DNA from: 02-FULL-45-11b sp041663485
Lineage (GTDB): Bacteria; Patescibacteriota; Patescibacteriia; Buchananbacterales; UBA6539
DNA: 28,517 nt
Assembly: GCA_041663485.1 (NCBI GenBank)
Contig: JBAYMO010000020.1
Coordinates: 1-28,517, forward strand
Direction of reading: 5' to 3'
How positions within the stretch are numbered: the stretch's first letter is position 1; each line of letters begins with the position of its first letter. A program made the position numbers and the translations under genes. The notes beneath the pieces were generated by a model that did not search any database, was not told the origin of the DNA, and saw only the letters and a program-made list of their open reading frames with translations. Of this stretch, positions 4,958-13,000 are shown in pieces.

Positions 4958-7462
4958 ATGGTTAAAACCAAAACCATGACCAAGGTAAAAATCTCAACCG
5001 GTATTTATGCCATTTTGGCTGTAGCGGCCGTTGGTCTAGCGATTAGTGCCGGCTACAGTTTTATGGCCGGCGGTTTGCCGGCGGTAGCGCCATTAATTAG
5101 CACGACCAAGCCTGATTTAGAATTAAGGCAAGTAATTTTTTTAAATAATGACACAAAGGATCCCAAATTCACTTTTAAATTTTGTAATAACGGTATCAGT
5201 TTAAATCAATATTTTAAGGCTGATCCGAAATTAGGTTCTTCTTTTAATCTGAAATGGTTTACTTACAATGATCAGGGTCAACCCAGCCAGAAAAATATTA
5301 TTAGTATTAATGGCACTGCCATTTCTACTATAAAAAATGGTAATTGTGTGACTATGGGTCGCGATGGACAGAGTGTTAATAGAGATAGCCGATCAATTTC
5401 TTTGACTTCAGCGCAAAAAATTGAATACGCCGCCAATAAAATGATTGTTTTTAATATTGATCCTTCCAATATTATTATTGAAGCTGATGAAACTAACAAT
5501 AGTAATTTTTGTGACGATTCTCTCTGTAATCCCATCAGCACTTTAAGAATTGGCCGCTCGTCATCCGTTCCTGCCGGCAATATTAGTGTCGGTAACGATC
5601 AGGTTTTGGGGGCTTATGAAATTGAAGCCAAAAATGAGGCAGCTAATATCTCTAATTTGAATTTAAAAATTGTCAATAGCTCTAAGGCTGGCACTTTAAA
5701 ATCAGTTAAAATTGTTGATAAATATAATAAAGTTATCGCCGGGCCGACCAACGTTACTGGTTCTGAGGTCGTAATGTCTAGTCGTAATTTTGTAGTGTCA
5801 AAAGGTCTGAATGTTTACAGGGTGTTGGCCACTTTGAATGAAAGTTCAGGTTGGGTAAGCAATGACACTATTCAGATATCGATTGCAACTGAATCAATTA
5901 AGGCCAAAGGCAATAAATCAGCTCAATCGGTGATTGTGACGCCGGTATCTATGGTTATTAATGGCGTGGTCCAAACGGTTAAGGCCGCCGATTTAGTTAT
6001 TACAAGAAACGATAAACCGACTGATGGCGACGTAATCGCTGGCACTACCAACGTTTTACTCGGCAGTTGGACTTTTAATGCTTCTAATTCCGGTGAAAAT
6101 GTTAAAATTACCGCTTTGAACATTAGAACCTCCAACATGGGACAAATTAATAATTTAACTTTGAAAGATGGCTCTACGATATTGTATCCGATTATGAACG
6201 CGTCGATTTCATCAAGTACCGCGACGACAACTTTTGTTTTGGCTCGGCCCGTGGTAGTGGAAAAAAATACTTCAAAAGTAATTAATTTGTATGGCGATAT
6301 TGGCTCAAATATACAATCTGGTAGAATCATTTCATTCGGCCTGGCCAATGCCGAAGCCGTAACTGCTATCGGCAGTCAAACTGGTAATCCAGCCGCTATC
6401 CATATTATGTCTTGGCACGATCACGGGGCTGAATTAACTATTATTGGCAGCGGTTCTTTATTAATTAGTTTTGATCCAAATAATCCTCAGGCGCGACGCG
6501 TGGCAGCTAACACCAACGGCGTTGAACTAGTTAGTATTCGCTTAAAAGCTGTTAACGAAGACATTGATATTACTCAGTTATCAATTAATGTTACCAATGG
6601 TATTATTTCCGGAACTAATGCCGGTAATTATAACCAATTGTCTCGTGTTTACTTAAAGCTTGACGGTAGCACAGTCGGTGATGCCAATGGTTATATTTTG
6701 GCGCGAGACAACACATTAATTAACTTTAACCGGGGAGATTTTACAATTCCCAAAGGAGCTGCGGGTAAGAAATTATCGATAGTTGGTGATTTGGCGGCGG
6801 TAGGTTTGAACCAGGCTGGCGCAGTCAATGCCAGCTTAAGAGTTGGCTTAGGCAGCGCTAGTACTTTTGTTGCTTATGGTAATATTACCAATAGGGTAAT
6901 ACCTGTTTCTGGATTCATTAATTTGTTGGGTAATCCAATAATTATTCATCAGACCGCTCCAGTTATTAATATTGAGCCAGTAACCGATTCATTAGCGGCT
7001 AGAAATTTGTATAGATTTTCGGCTGCGGGTATGGCTGGGGGTGCTGCGGGAATATATAAATTAACCTTTAAAGTGCAAAAGCAAAATGTTAATCTGAGTA
7101 ATTTCACTTTAGTTTGGCTGGAACAGAATATGATTGTAGCTTCTTCAACCTCCATGAATGCCTCCGGTTTGGTAACTATGTATCCGAGCGTGGTTTTATC
7201 TGGTACCAAAATGACATTTCAGCTTAGCGCGACCACTGAGTTTACATCCCCAAATGCATCAGTCACAACCACTCTTTTGAATGACGTCTCTAATGCCTCG
7301 GGAATTTTTTCTGTCGTAGATCAAAATAAATATTTTGTTTGGACGGACTTCAATCAGAGTCAGGATGGACCATTTGATTCAGCCAGGTTTTCAAAGAATC
7401 AATGGTATGATGGTTATTTAATTCCGGGGTTGACTCTGACGCCGACAACTGTTACTCGGTAG
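4958..7462 (+). CDS. Large exported surface protein with CARDB-like and repeated beta-sandwich domains
   Basis: The 834-residue product has a basic N-terminus and a hydrophobic signal or anchor at about 13-35. Residues about 51-187 look like a CARDB adhesion domain (PDLELRQV at the start, EADETNN at 175-181 near the end). The rest is Ser/Thr/Asn-rich and reads as several beta-sandwich units. The C-terminus carries the aromatic stretch VWTDFNQSQDG followed by WYDGYLIPGL. I know similar W-D-F/W-x-x-GYL-x-x-L endings from large Parcubacteria surface proteins, but cannot assign a family. Only three cysteines are apparent, all within the first 190 residues, unlike the cysteine-rich proteins at the window end. 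An S-layer or adhesin role is inferred. No Shine-Dalgarno site is visible. Confidence 0.8.
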   Translation: MVKTKTMTKVKISTGIYAILAVAAVGLAISAGYSFMAGGLPAVAPLISTTKPDLELRQVIFLNNDTKDPKFTFKFCNNGISLNQYFKADPKLGSSFNLKWFTYNDQGQPSQKNIISINGTAISTIKNGNCVTMGRDGQSVNRDSRSISLTSAQKIEYAANKMIVFNIDPSNIIIEADETNNSNFCDDSLCNPISTLRIGRSSSVPAGNISVGNDQVLGAYEIEAKNEAANISNLNLKIVNSSKAGTLKSVKIVDKYNKVIAGPTNVTGSEVVMSSRNFVVSKGLNVYRVLATLNESSGWVSNDTIQISIATESIKAKGNKSAQSVIVTPVSMVINGVVQTVKAADLVITRNDKPTDGDVIAGTTNVLLGSWTFNASNSGENVKITALNIRTSNMGQINNLTLKDGSTILYPIMNASISSSTATTTFVLARPVVVEKNTSKVINLYGDIGSNIQSGRIISFGLANAEAVTAIGSQTGNPAAIHIMSWHDHGAELTIIGSGSLLISFDPNNPQARRVAANTNGVELVSIRLKAVNEDIDITQLSINVTNGIISGTNAGNYNQLSRVYLKLDGSTVGDANGYILARDNTLINFNRGDFTIPKGAAGKKLSIVGDLAAVGLNQAGAVNASLRVGLGSASTFVAYGNITNRVIPVSGFINLLGNPIIIHQTAPVINIEPVTDSLAARNLYRFSAAGMAGGAAGIYKLTFKVQKQNVNLSNFTLVWLEQNMIVASSTSMNASGLVTMYPSVVLSGTKMTFQLSATTEFTSPNASVTTTLLNDVSNASGIFSVVDQNKYFVWTDFNQSQDGPFDSARFSKNQWYDGYLIPGLTLTPTTVTR

Positions 7463-7471
7463 CTATTGATA

Positions 7472-7500
7472 TTGACAAAAGTTAAATCTTGTGATAATAT
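7472..7500 (+). promoter_or_regulatory. Promoter of candidate small RNA 1
   Basis: TTGACA (7472-7477), 17 bases, TAATAT (7495-7500), with a TGA preceding the -10 box as an extended element. It lies nine bases after the stop of the surface-protein gene and reads into two hairpins. Confidence 0.75.
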
Positions 7501-7506
7501 AGATTT

Positions 7507-7572
7507 GTTGATGCTAGGAATAAATCCTAGAAACGGGAAACGCCTTATGGAAACATTAAGGCGTTTTCTTTT
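7507..7572 (+). ncRNA. Candidate small RNA 1
   Basis: The expected transcript of about 65 bases holds hairpin CTAGGA/TCCTAG (7514-7519 with 7525-7530, loop ATAAA), the linker AAACGGG and a strong terminator at 7538-7572. No RNA family is recognised. A 30-codon ORF from 7511 passes through both hairpins but has no ribosome site. Confidence 0.5.
7538..7572 (+). terminator. Strong intrinsic terminator
   Basis: AAACGCCTTATG (7538-7549) pairs with CATTAAGGCGTTT (7554-7566) around a GAAA tetraloop with one bulged T, followed by TTTTCTTTT. It can end both the surface-protein mRNA and small RNA 1. Confidence 0.85.
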
Positions 7573-7590
7573 GGTTAAATTTATAAATTA

Positions 7591-7619
7591 TTGCAAAACT
7601 TAAATATTTTTGTTATTAT
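7591..7619 (+). promoter_or_regulatory. Promoter of candidate small RNA 2
   Basis: TTGCAA (7591-7596), 17 bases, TATTAT (7614-7619). The expected start near 7626 coincides with the first base of a long imperfect helix. Confidence 0.6.
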
Positions 7620-7624
7620 ATCTT

Positions 7625-7705
7625 TGCGGTCTGGAAGTCAGCGCCCTAGCATCAACTTTGTTTCAGGGTTTCAGCTCTCTTCCAACCGCATGGATGCATG
7701 GTTTT
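7625..7705 (+). ncRNA. Candidate small RNA 2, single long imperfect hairpin
   Basis: TGCGGT (7625-7630) pairs with ACCGCA (7685-7690); inside it GGAAG (7633-7637) pairs with CTTCC (7679-7683), and CCCT (7644-7647) pairs with AGGG (7665-7668) around a 17-base loop. A short CATG/CATG stem followed by GTTTTAAT (to about 7707) could mark the end. The stacked helices begin at the predicted transcription start. I tested it mentally against the signal recognition particle RNA and do not see the GGAA loop and AGCAG motif. Function is unknown. Confidence 0.5.
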
Positions 7706-7717
7706 AATCTGGTTTAA

Positions 7718-7746
7718 TTGACAAATAAAATTAGATGTGCTATACT
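7718..7746 (+). promoter_or_regulatory. Promoter of the 63-residue membrane protein gene
   Basis: TTGACA (7718-7723), 17 bases, TATACT (7741-7746). The start is expected near 7753, giving a 164-base leader before the ATG at 7917. Confidence 0.85.
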
Positions 7747-7752
7747 TAATAT

Positions 7753-7916
7753 ATCAATTGAGATGGGTCGCAACCTATCCTTTTTTATTTTCTCTTTAAA
7801 TCTAACCAGAGAAAAACAAAAAATTTTGCCTAATCGGGGCAACAAAAATTAGTTCTTTAAAAATTAAATAATTAATCTTTCGGATAGTAATATCCGACTA
7901 AAACAAAAACAAAAAT
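7753..7916 (+). promoter_or_regulatory. Structured 5' leader with terminator-like hairpin and alternative pairings
   Basis: The leader begins with GATGGGT (7762-7768) paired with ACCTATC (7773-7779) around CGCA, followed by a C and TTTTTT. The downstream TTTTCTC (7787-7793) can pair with GAGAAAA (7809-7815). Two more hairpins follow: TTGCC/GGCAA (7826-7842) and the perfect TCGGATA/TATCCGA (7880-7897, loop GTAA). The long, hairpin-rich and otherwise AT-rich leader suggests control at the RNA level; no known riboswitch class is recognised. Confidence 0.5.
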
Positions 7917-8108
7917 ATGGAGACACAAATTAATGCTACTCCTGCGCCCATGGCTGATCAGTCATGCGTGCCGCAAAAATCAAAGATGCCCAATGATTGG
8001 GAATTTGATATCGGCCGAGCTTACATGCTTTTAACTTTTACTTTGGTTTTGCCGATTTATCTGTCGTTATCAATTATCACCTTTTCTCTAGGTGGTTTGG
8101 TAATCTAA
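7917..8108 (+). CDS. Small single-pass membrane protein of unknown function
   Basis: This 63-residue product is not one I recognise. The first half is polar with one cysteine (C17) and a WEFDIG stretch near 28-33. The second half, about residues 35-63, is hydrophobic to the very end (YMLLTFTLVLPIYLSLSI and onward), so the C-terminus is probably embedded in or just across the membrane. It has a dedicated promoter, a long structured leader and a perfect terminator, which together argue that it is a real and well expressed gene. No Shine-Dalgarno site is seen; the bases before the ATG are A-rich. Confidence 0.7.
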   Translation: METQINATPAPMADQSCVPQKSKMPNDWEFDIGRAYMLLTFTLVLPIYLSLSIITFSLGGLVI

Positions 8109-8115
8109 TTTTAAA

Positions 8116-8153
8116 ATCAAAAACTCCGGTGATAAAACGCCGGAGTTTTTGAT
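8116..8153 (+). terminator. Strong intrinsic terminator after the 63-residue protein gene
   Basis: ATCAAAAACTCCGG (8116-8129) pairs perfectly with CCGGAGTTTTTGAT (8140-8153), a 14-base-pair stem with a ten-base loop and a T-run in the 3' arm. Confidence 0.9.
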
Positions 8154-8177
8154 TGGCTAATCAAATGTTGTTTAATT

Positions 8178-8203
8178 AAAAAACTACCACGTAATAGTGG
8201 TAG
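8178..8203 (-). terminator. Intrinsic terminator of the four-helix membrane protein gene
   Basis: On the minus strand, CTACCAC pairs with GTGGTAG (8203-8197 with 8190-8184) and is followed by six T (8183-8178). Confidence 0.85.
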
Positions 8204-8228
8204 GAAGCATCGAAGAACGAAATTGTTG

Positions 8229-8651
8229 TCAGCCGATGAGACGTTTTCGCCAGGCATTGTTGATGACAAAGGCCGCTATCATCAATGCCACCCAAGCAAA
8301 AATCAGGTCAACGACCATCATGGTGGTGATAAAGCCTTGACCGTTTGAAAAATAAACGGCGGCGATTGTGCTGAAGAATGTATAGCCGCCGAATTTTTCC
8401 ACAGCCGCTTGGCAGTATTGCCGATAGCCGTGATCGTACAAATTCCGACCCAGCATCGTTATAATCGCCAGCACCTGCGGGATGAAATGCATTATCACCA
8501 AACCGATGAGGTTTACCTTGGTGAAAACCAGCTTGTCTTGCTGGAAGCTGAAATGGCACAAAGTAATACCAATCAAGAACATGGCGGCGATGGAGCTGAG
8601 AATGATTAAATCAGCACGCTCATTTTTGTCTAAGGAACGGGTGAAATTCAT
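8229..8651 (-). CDS. Four-helix integral membrane protein of unknown function
   Basis: The 140-residue product has about four hydrophobic segments: residues about 14-34, 44-66, 88-106 and 109-130. The N-terminus is polar (NFTRSLDKNERAD) and the C-terminus ends in basic residues (WRKRLIG), which fits both ends in the cytoplasm. I see no catalytic motif and no family match. An AAAAGGA ribosome site lies about eight bases before the ATG, one of the few good ones in the window. The gene is monocistronic, with its own promoter at 8697-8724 and terminator at 8178-8203. Confidence 0.75.
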   Translation of the reverse strand: MNFTRSLDKNERADLIILSSIAAMFLIGITLCHFSFQQDKLVFTKVNLIGLVIMHFIPQVLAIITMLGRNLYDHGYRQYCQAAVEKFGGYTFFSTIAAVYFSNGQGFITTMMVVDLIFAWVALMIAAFVINNAWRKRLIG

Positions 8652-8696
8652 GGTGTGAATCCTTTTGGGGTAGGTCTGCGGTTTCTGACTGCCAAT

Positions 8697-8724
8697 ATCT
8701 TAGCATTTTTAGCTTTTTTGTCAA
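8697..8724 (-). promoter_or_regulatory. Promoter of the four-helix membrane protein gene
   Basis: On the minus strand, TTGACA (8724-8719), 16 bases, TAAGAT (8702-8697). The -35 box sits in the T-tract region of the preceding methyltransferase terminator. Confidence 0.75.
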
Positions 8725-8752
8725 TATAAAAGCGGCTGCCAGCGGCAGCCGC
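8724..8752 (-). terminator. Intrinsic terminator of the dprA-folC-topA-methyltransferase operon
   Basis: On the minus strand, GCGGCTGCC pairs with GGCAGCCGC (8752-8744 with 8740-8732) around a three-base loop and is followed by TTTTATATT. Confidence 0.9.
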
Positions 8753-8779
8753 AAAAATTTACATTCATTTAGCCATGGT

Positions 8780-9454
8780 TTAGGTTTGATTTTCTCTAAC
8801 TTCATTTTTTCTCAGTATTAGTTCCCAGGCAATCTTTTTTCCGCCGACACGACTGGCATCGGCTTCGCCTTCTACCGGTTTTTCCCCCGCAATGATATCA
8901 AAGCCGTTTTGTTTGGTCAATTTTTCAATTTCTTCTTCGGTAAAATAGGCGACTCGATTTTTGCGGTCAGCATCAATTAAACGTGGGGCATAGTTATCTC
9001 TCATCAAAAAAAGCCCACCTGGTTTTAAAACTCTGGTTATTTCGGAAAAAGTTTTTTCCAAATCCGGCCAGGTTCTGGCGTTTTGAATGGAAGAATGACT
9101 AATAACGGCTCTCATCGACTCTGGTTTAAATGGCAGATCAGTAAAACTACCTTGGATAATGTCAGCTTTAATGCCGATTTTGTTTAGGTGCTCTTGGCTG
9201 ATCTTAACAGCATCAGAATCGTATTCAATTCCATGCAATTTTAAATCAGGCCGGTTTTTAAATGCCTCAAAATTTCGGCCTTCGCCTGATCCGACTTCCA
9301 GTATATCTTCGCCCGTCTGAAATTCATTTTCGTATTGGTTAACGAATTTTTCTATCACGCCAGATGGGCCTCTTTCGGCTCGAGCCAAACGAATTTTAAT
9401 TTTTTCCTCCGGTGGCTGACAGTCCATTTGATGGCGATCAAATTCTTTTTCCAT
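8780..9454 (-). CDS. Class I SAM-dependent methyltransferase (Methyltransf_11 type)
   Basis: Predicted S-adenosylmethionine-dependent methyltransferase with unknown substrate. The 224-residue product (from ATG 9454) has motif I ILEVGSGEGRN near 45-55, an acidic residue after the second strand (HGIEYDSDA), the motif around DLPFKPESMRAVISHSSIQN, and the post-motif LKPGGLFLM. This order is the standard Rossmann methyltransferase fold. A TTG at 9466 would add four residues (track-style start), but neither start has a ribosome site and ATG is the simpler choice. It is the last gene of the operon, 24 bases after topA. Small-molecule or lipid methylation is possible, but nothing in the sequence decides this. 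Confidence 0.85.
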   Translation of the reverse strand: MEKEFDRHQMDCQPPEEKIKIRLARAERGPSGVIEKFVNQYENEFQTGEDILEVGSGEGRNFEAFKNRPDLKLHGIEYDSDAVKISQEHLNKIGIKADIIQGSFTDLPFKPESMRAVISHSSIQNARTWPDLEKTFSEITRVLKPGGLFLMRDNYAPRLIDADRKNRVAYFTEEEIEKLTKQNGFDIIAGEKPVEGEADASRVGGKKIAWELILRKNEVRENQT

Positions 9455-9478
9455 AGCGTTTGTCAAATTAGCATCTTA

Positions 9479-11704
9479 TTATTTTTTGTATTTACACTCT
9501 TTGCTGCTGCATTTAATTTCGTCATCTTTGGCATGAACCAAAATTGAACCACAGTCGGGGCATTTATCCGGTTCGGTCGCGCCCTCGGCCATGACTGGCT
9601 TACCCCAAAGAGCAAAATCACAATCGGGGTAGCGGTTGCAGCCGTAGAAAAAACCGCGGCGGCTGCGTTTGCCTACGATTTTTCCCTCTTTACACTTGGG
9701 ACAACTACCGAATTCTTGTGAAGGTGATTTTTTTATGTATTTGCATTTTGGATAATTCGAACAACCGGTAAACAAACCGAATCTGCCTTTTCTTTGGACT
9801 AAAGGCGAATCGCATTCTGGACATTTTTCTCCGGTTTCTTTTGGCGCTTCCATGGGAATTCCGCCTTCAACCGGTTTGGTATTTTTGCATTCCGGATAGC
9901 CGCTGCAAGCCAAAAATTTGCCATAGCGGCCGATTTTAATCACCATTTCTTTGCCGCATTTTTCGCAAACCTCGTCGGTTTTTTCTTCAGTTAAATCTTT
10001 CTTATTTAATTCTTTGTCTTTCAAATCCAAATTCTTTTTGAAGGGCACCCAAAATTCGTGTAAAACCGGCTGCCATTTAATTTTACCTTCAGCAATTTCA
10101 TCCAAATCATCTTCCATTTTGGCGGTAAATTGATAATCAACGATATCGGGAAAATGTTCCACCAACAAGTCGTTGACCAAAAGAGCCATCTCGGTTGGTT
10201 TAAGTTTTTTTTCTTCTTTAATGACATAGCCGCGATCTTGAATGGTAGAAATGGTCGGAGCGTAAGTTGAAGGCCGACCGATGCCGTATTCTTCCAAAAT
10301 TTTAACCAATGAAGCTTCGGTATAACGTGATGGCGGTTGCGTAAAATGCTGATTGGCGTCTAAAGACACCAAATCGGCTTGATCGCCATCCGCCAAGTCC
10401 GGCAGGATATTTTCTTTGGTTTGCGCCGGGTAAATTTTCAAATAGCCGGCAAATTTAATTACTGAACCCGTCGCGCGAAAAGTGTAGGGAGTTTTTTGAG
10501 CCGTAATATCAATTCTGGTTTGATCCAAAACGGCTTCGGTCATTTGGCTGGCGATAGCTCGCTGCCAAATCAATTGATACAACCTGAATTGACGTGGCTC
10601 TAAATATTCTTTGACTACTTCCGGTGCATTAAAGGCTGAGGTCGGCCGAACCGCTTCGTGGGCTTCTTGGGCGGTTTTGGATTTGGCGTGGTGCTTGCGC
10701 GGCCCGTTCGTGTAATCTTTGCCCAGACTTTCTTTAATATAAGACTCTGCCTCGCTTAAGAATTTTTCGGCCAAGTTTAAAGAATCCGTACGCATGTACG
10801 TAATTAAACCAACTTGACCCTGACTGCCCAAATTAATACCTTCATAAAGCTGCTGAGCGATAACCATGGTTTGTTTGGCCGAGAAGCCCAGGCGATGATT
10901 GGCTTCTTGCTGCAGAGTGGAAGTGGTGAATGGCGCCGGCGGGTTTTTCTTGGCGGCCTTTTTTTCTACTTCCGTCACCTGATAATCGGCTTTACTTAAA
11001 TCAGCTAAAATTTGATCGGCGTGTTCTTTGTTTTTAATTTCCAGTTTATCAACAGTCTTACCGTCAATGGTATTAAGCTTGGCTTCGAATTCAATCTTCT
11101 CGCCGTTTTTGGCGGTGAATTTGGCATCCAGCGTCCAATATTCTTCCGGCTTAAAAGCTTGGATTAATCTTTCGCGCTCGACAATTAATCTGACCGCGAC
11201 TGATTGGACGCGGCCGGCGGATAAGCCCTTGGCCACTTTTTTCCAAAGCAAAGGAGACAGCTGATAACCCACTAAGCGATCCAAGATTCTTCGGGCTTGT
11301 TGGGCATCAACCATATTCAAATCAAGATGCCGCGGATTTTTTAAGGCTTCTTTAATGGCCTCTTCGGTAATTTCATGAAAAACAATTCTTTTAATTTTAT
11401 TTTTTGGGGTTTTTAAAACTTCAGCCAGGTGCCAGGAAATAGCCTCTCCTTCGCGGTCCTCGTCAGTCGCGAAATATATTTGATCGGATTTTTCCGCCAG
11501 TTTTTTTAAAATGGCCACTTGTTTTTTGGCTTTGACAGGAATGACGTATTGAGGTTCAAAATTATTTTCCACGTCAACGCCGAGTTTGCTTTTGGGTAAA
11601 TCTCGAATATGACCAAAAGAGGATTCAATTTTATAGTCCTTGCCTAAAAATTTAGTTATAGTTTTGGCTTTGGTTGGTGACTCCACGATGACTAAATTCT
11701 TCAT
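9479..11704 (-). CDS. topA: DNA topoisomerase I (type IA)
   Basis: Relaxes negative supercoils by passing a strand through a transient single-strand break. The 741-residue product has the TOPRIM domain with E8 (in VESPTK) and the D81-x-D83-x-E85 metal triad, and the active-site tyrosine Y303 in GLITYMRTDS. The C-terminus, from about residue 580, holds four Cys4 zinc-ribbon repeats of the form CxxC...CxxYPxC or CxxC...C...C, the last ending at the stop codon. The arrangement dprA-folC-topA matches the common dprA-topA pairing in bacteria, with folC inserted; the topA ATG lies nine bases after the folC stop. Confidence 0.98.
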   Translation of the reverse strand: MKNLVIVESPTKAKTITKFLGKDYKIESSFGHIRDLPKSKLGVDVENNFEPQYVIPVKAKKQVAILKKLAEKSDQIYFATDEDREGEAISWHLAEVLKTPKNKIKRIVFHEITEEAIKEALKNPRHLDLNMVDAQQARRILDRLVGYQLSPLLWKKVAKGLSAGRVQSVAVRLIVERERLIQAFKPEEYWTLDAKFTAKNGEKIEFEAKLNTIDGKTVDKLEIKNKEHADQILADLSKADYQVTEVEKKAAKKNPPAPFTTSTLQQEANHRLGFSAKQTMVIAQQLYEGINLGSQGQVGLITYMRTDSLNLAEKFLSEAESYIKESLGKDYTNGPRKHHAKSKTAQEAHEAVRPTSAFNAPEVVKEYLEPRQFRLYQLIWQRAIASQMTEAVLDQTRIDITAQKTPYTFRATGSVIKFAGYLKIYPAQTKENILPDLADGDQADLVSLDANQHFTQPPSRYTEASLVKILEEYGIGRPSTYAPTISTIQDRGYVIKEEKKLKPTEMALLVNDLLVEHFPDIVDYQFTAKMEDDLDEIAEGKIKWQPVLHEFWVPFKKNLDLKDKELNKKDLTEEKTDEVCEKCGKEMVIKIGRYGKFLACSGYPECKNTKPVEGGIPMEAPKETGEKCPECDSPLVQRKGRFGLFTGCSNYPKCKYIKKSPSQEFGSCPKCKEGKIVGKRSRRGFFYGCNRYPDCDFALWGKPVMAEGATEPDKCPDCGSILVHAKDDEIKCSSKECKYKK

Positions 11705-11713
11705 ATAAAAATA

Positions 11714-12994
11714 TTAACTAGTTAAATTTTTTAAAATTCTTTCTTCAGGTATCCATTTCTTTCTTAATTCGCCAGCGAGATAAAATGAGCCGGTAATTAA
11801 GATTAAATCATCGGCTGTGGCTAGCTTTAAAACTTTATTTAAAGCGCCGAATGGATCCAAGCTGACCATAATCTTTTTTTTGGTTTTAAGCTGTTGAGCC
11901 AATCTGAGTGGCGGTAAACATTTTTTCTTGCTGGTTAGATAGCGGGTAGCAACGATTAATTCAGCTTGATCGGCTAAAGATTTAAATATTTTTCCGCCAT
12001 TTCGCTCATTGGTCAAGGCAATAATAAGATATAATCGTTTATATGTCAAATTTTTTAGATTTTGGGCGACCGCATTAATTTTTGCGATATTATGGGCGCC
12101 GTCTAAAATAATCAAAGGTTTTTTTTGAATAATTTCGAACCGACAGGGGATTTTTACGGATCTTAAGCCGGCTTTAATTTTTTCGTCAACAATGCCAATT
12201 CTTCTGGCTACGGCCGCGGCTAGAACGGCATTTTCTTTTTGTTTTTGGCCAATGAGATTAATCTTATAATTTTGGCCGCGACTTTTTACAAGGTTAAATG
12301 TGGCTTGATGTTTTTGGCAAGCTTTTTTCAGTATTTTCTGCACGGAAGCGTGATTAGTATCAGGCGTAAAAAATATAGTTTTATTTTTAATTATGCCTGA
12401 TTTAATCCGGGCGATTTGTTTTAAGGTATTACCCAAGACTTTGGTGTGGTCTAGGCTAATTTGATTAATGACAGTGATTTTGGCCGGGGGAATAACATTG
12501 GTCGCGTCATGCAGTCCGCCAAGGCCGACTTCTAAAACCACCCAATCGCAATGATTTTTTTGGAAAAAAATAAAAGCCATCGCCGCCAGGATTTCATAGT
12601 AAGTCATTCGGCCGAAATTAGTTCGAGTATAAACTAAATCAATTTTAGGTTTTATTTCATCTAAAATGTCGCAAAACTCTTTGGGGCTAATATGCTTGTT
12701 ACCTATTTTAAAACGTTCAATGGTTGTCGTGGGATGAGGAGAAACATAAAGACCGGCTTTTAAGCCGGCAGCGGTCAGAATCGAGTGAATCATGGTCGCC
12801 ACTGAGCCTTTGCCCGCGGTGCCGCCCACATGAATATATTTTTGATTTTTTTGCGGTTGACCCAGGAGTCTTAAAAAATATTCAAACCGTGCTTGATTCA
12901 ATCTCGAGTGATTTTTTGTTTGAGGCTGACTTAAATTGAAAACTGATTCAATGTAAGTTACCGCTTCCGAGTAACGGCTGAAATTATTTTTCAT
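11714..12994 (-). CDS. folC: FolC family Mur-type ligase (folylpolyglutamate/dihydrofolate synthase)
   Basis: ATP-dependent ligase of the Mur ligase superfamily that joins glutamate to folates or makes dihydrofolate. The 426-residue product has the ATP-binding loop GTAGKGSV at 58-65, the SPH motif in YVSPHP, the central ATPase segment VVLEVGLGG, LDHTKVLG, and the C-terminal DGAHN motif. Length is normal for FolC. It sits six bases after dprA and nine before topA. Many Patescibacteria lack a full folate pathway, so the actual substrate in this organism is uncertain; the family call is firm. Confidence 0.92.
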   Translation of the reverse strand: MKNNFSRYSEAVTYIESVFNLSQPQTKNHSRLNQARFEYFLRLLGQPQKNQKYIHVGGTAGKGSVATMIHSILTAAGLKAGLYVSPHPTTTIERFKIGNKHISPKEFCDILDEIKPKIDLVYTRTNFGRMTYYEILAAMAFIFFQKNHCDWVVLEVGLGGLHDATNVIPPAKITVINQISLDHTKVLGNTLKQIARIKSGIIKNKTIFFTPDTNHASVQKILKKACQKHQATFNLVKSRGQNYKINLIGQKQKENAVLAAAVARRIGIVDEKIKAGLRSVKIPCRFEIIQKKPLIILDGAHNIAKINAVAQNLKNLTYKRLYLIIALTNERNGGKIFKSLADQAELIVATRYLTSKKKCLPPLRLAQQLKTKKKIMVSLDPFGALNKVLKLATADDLILITGSFYLAGELRKKWIPEERILKNLTS

Positions 12995-13000
12995 GATAAT

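Noticed and set aside
7511..7603. Possible 30-codon basic peptide in small RNA 1
   Set aside because: It runs through two hairpins including the terminator and has no ribosome site, so RNA is the better explanation; a leaderless peptide is not excluded.
7625..7705. Small RNA 2 as the signal recognition particle RNA
   Set aside because: The GGAA apical loop and AGCAG asymmetric loop are missing.
9455..9466. TTG start four codons upstream for the methyltransferase
   Set aside because: No ribosome site supports it; ATG 9454 is simpler, but the choice is not firm.
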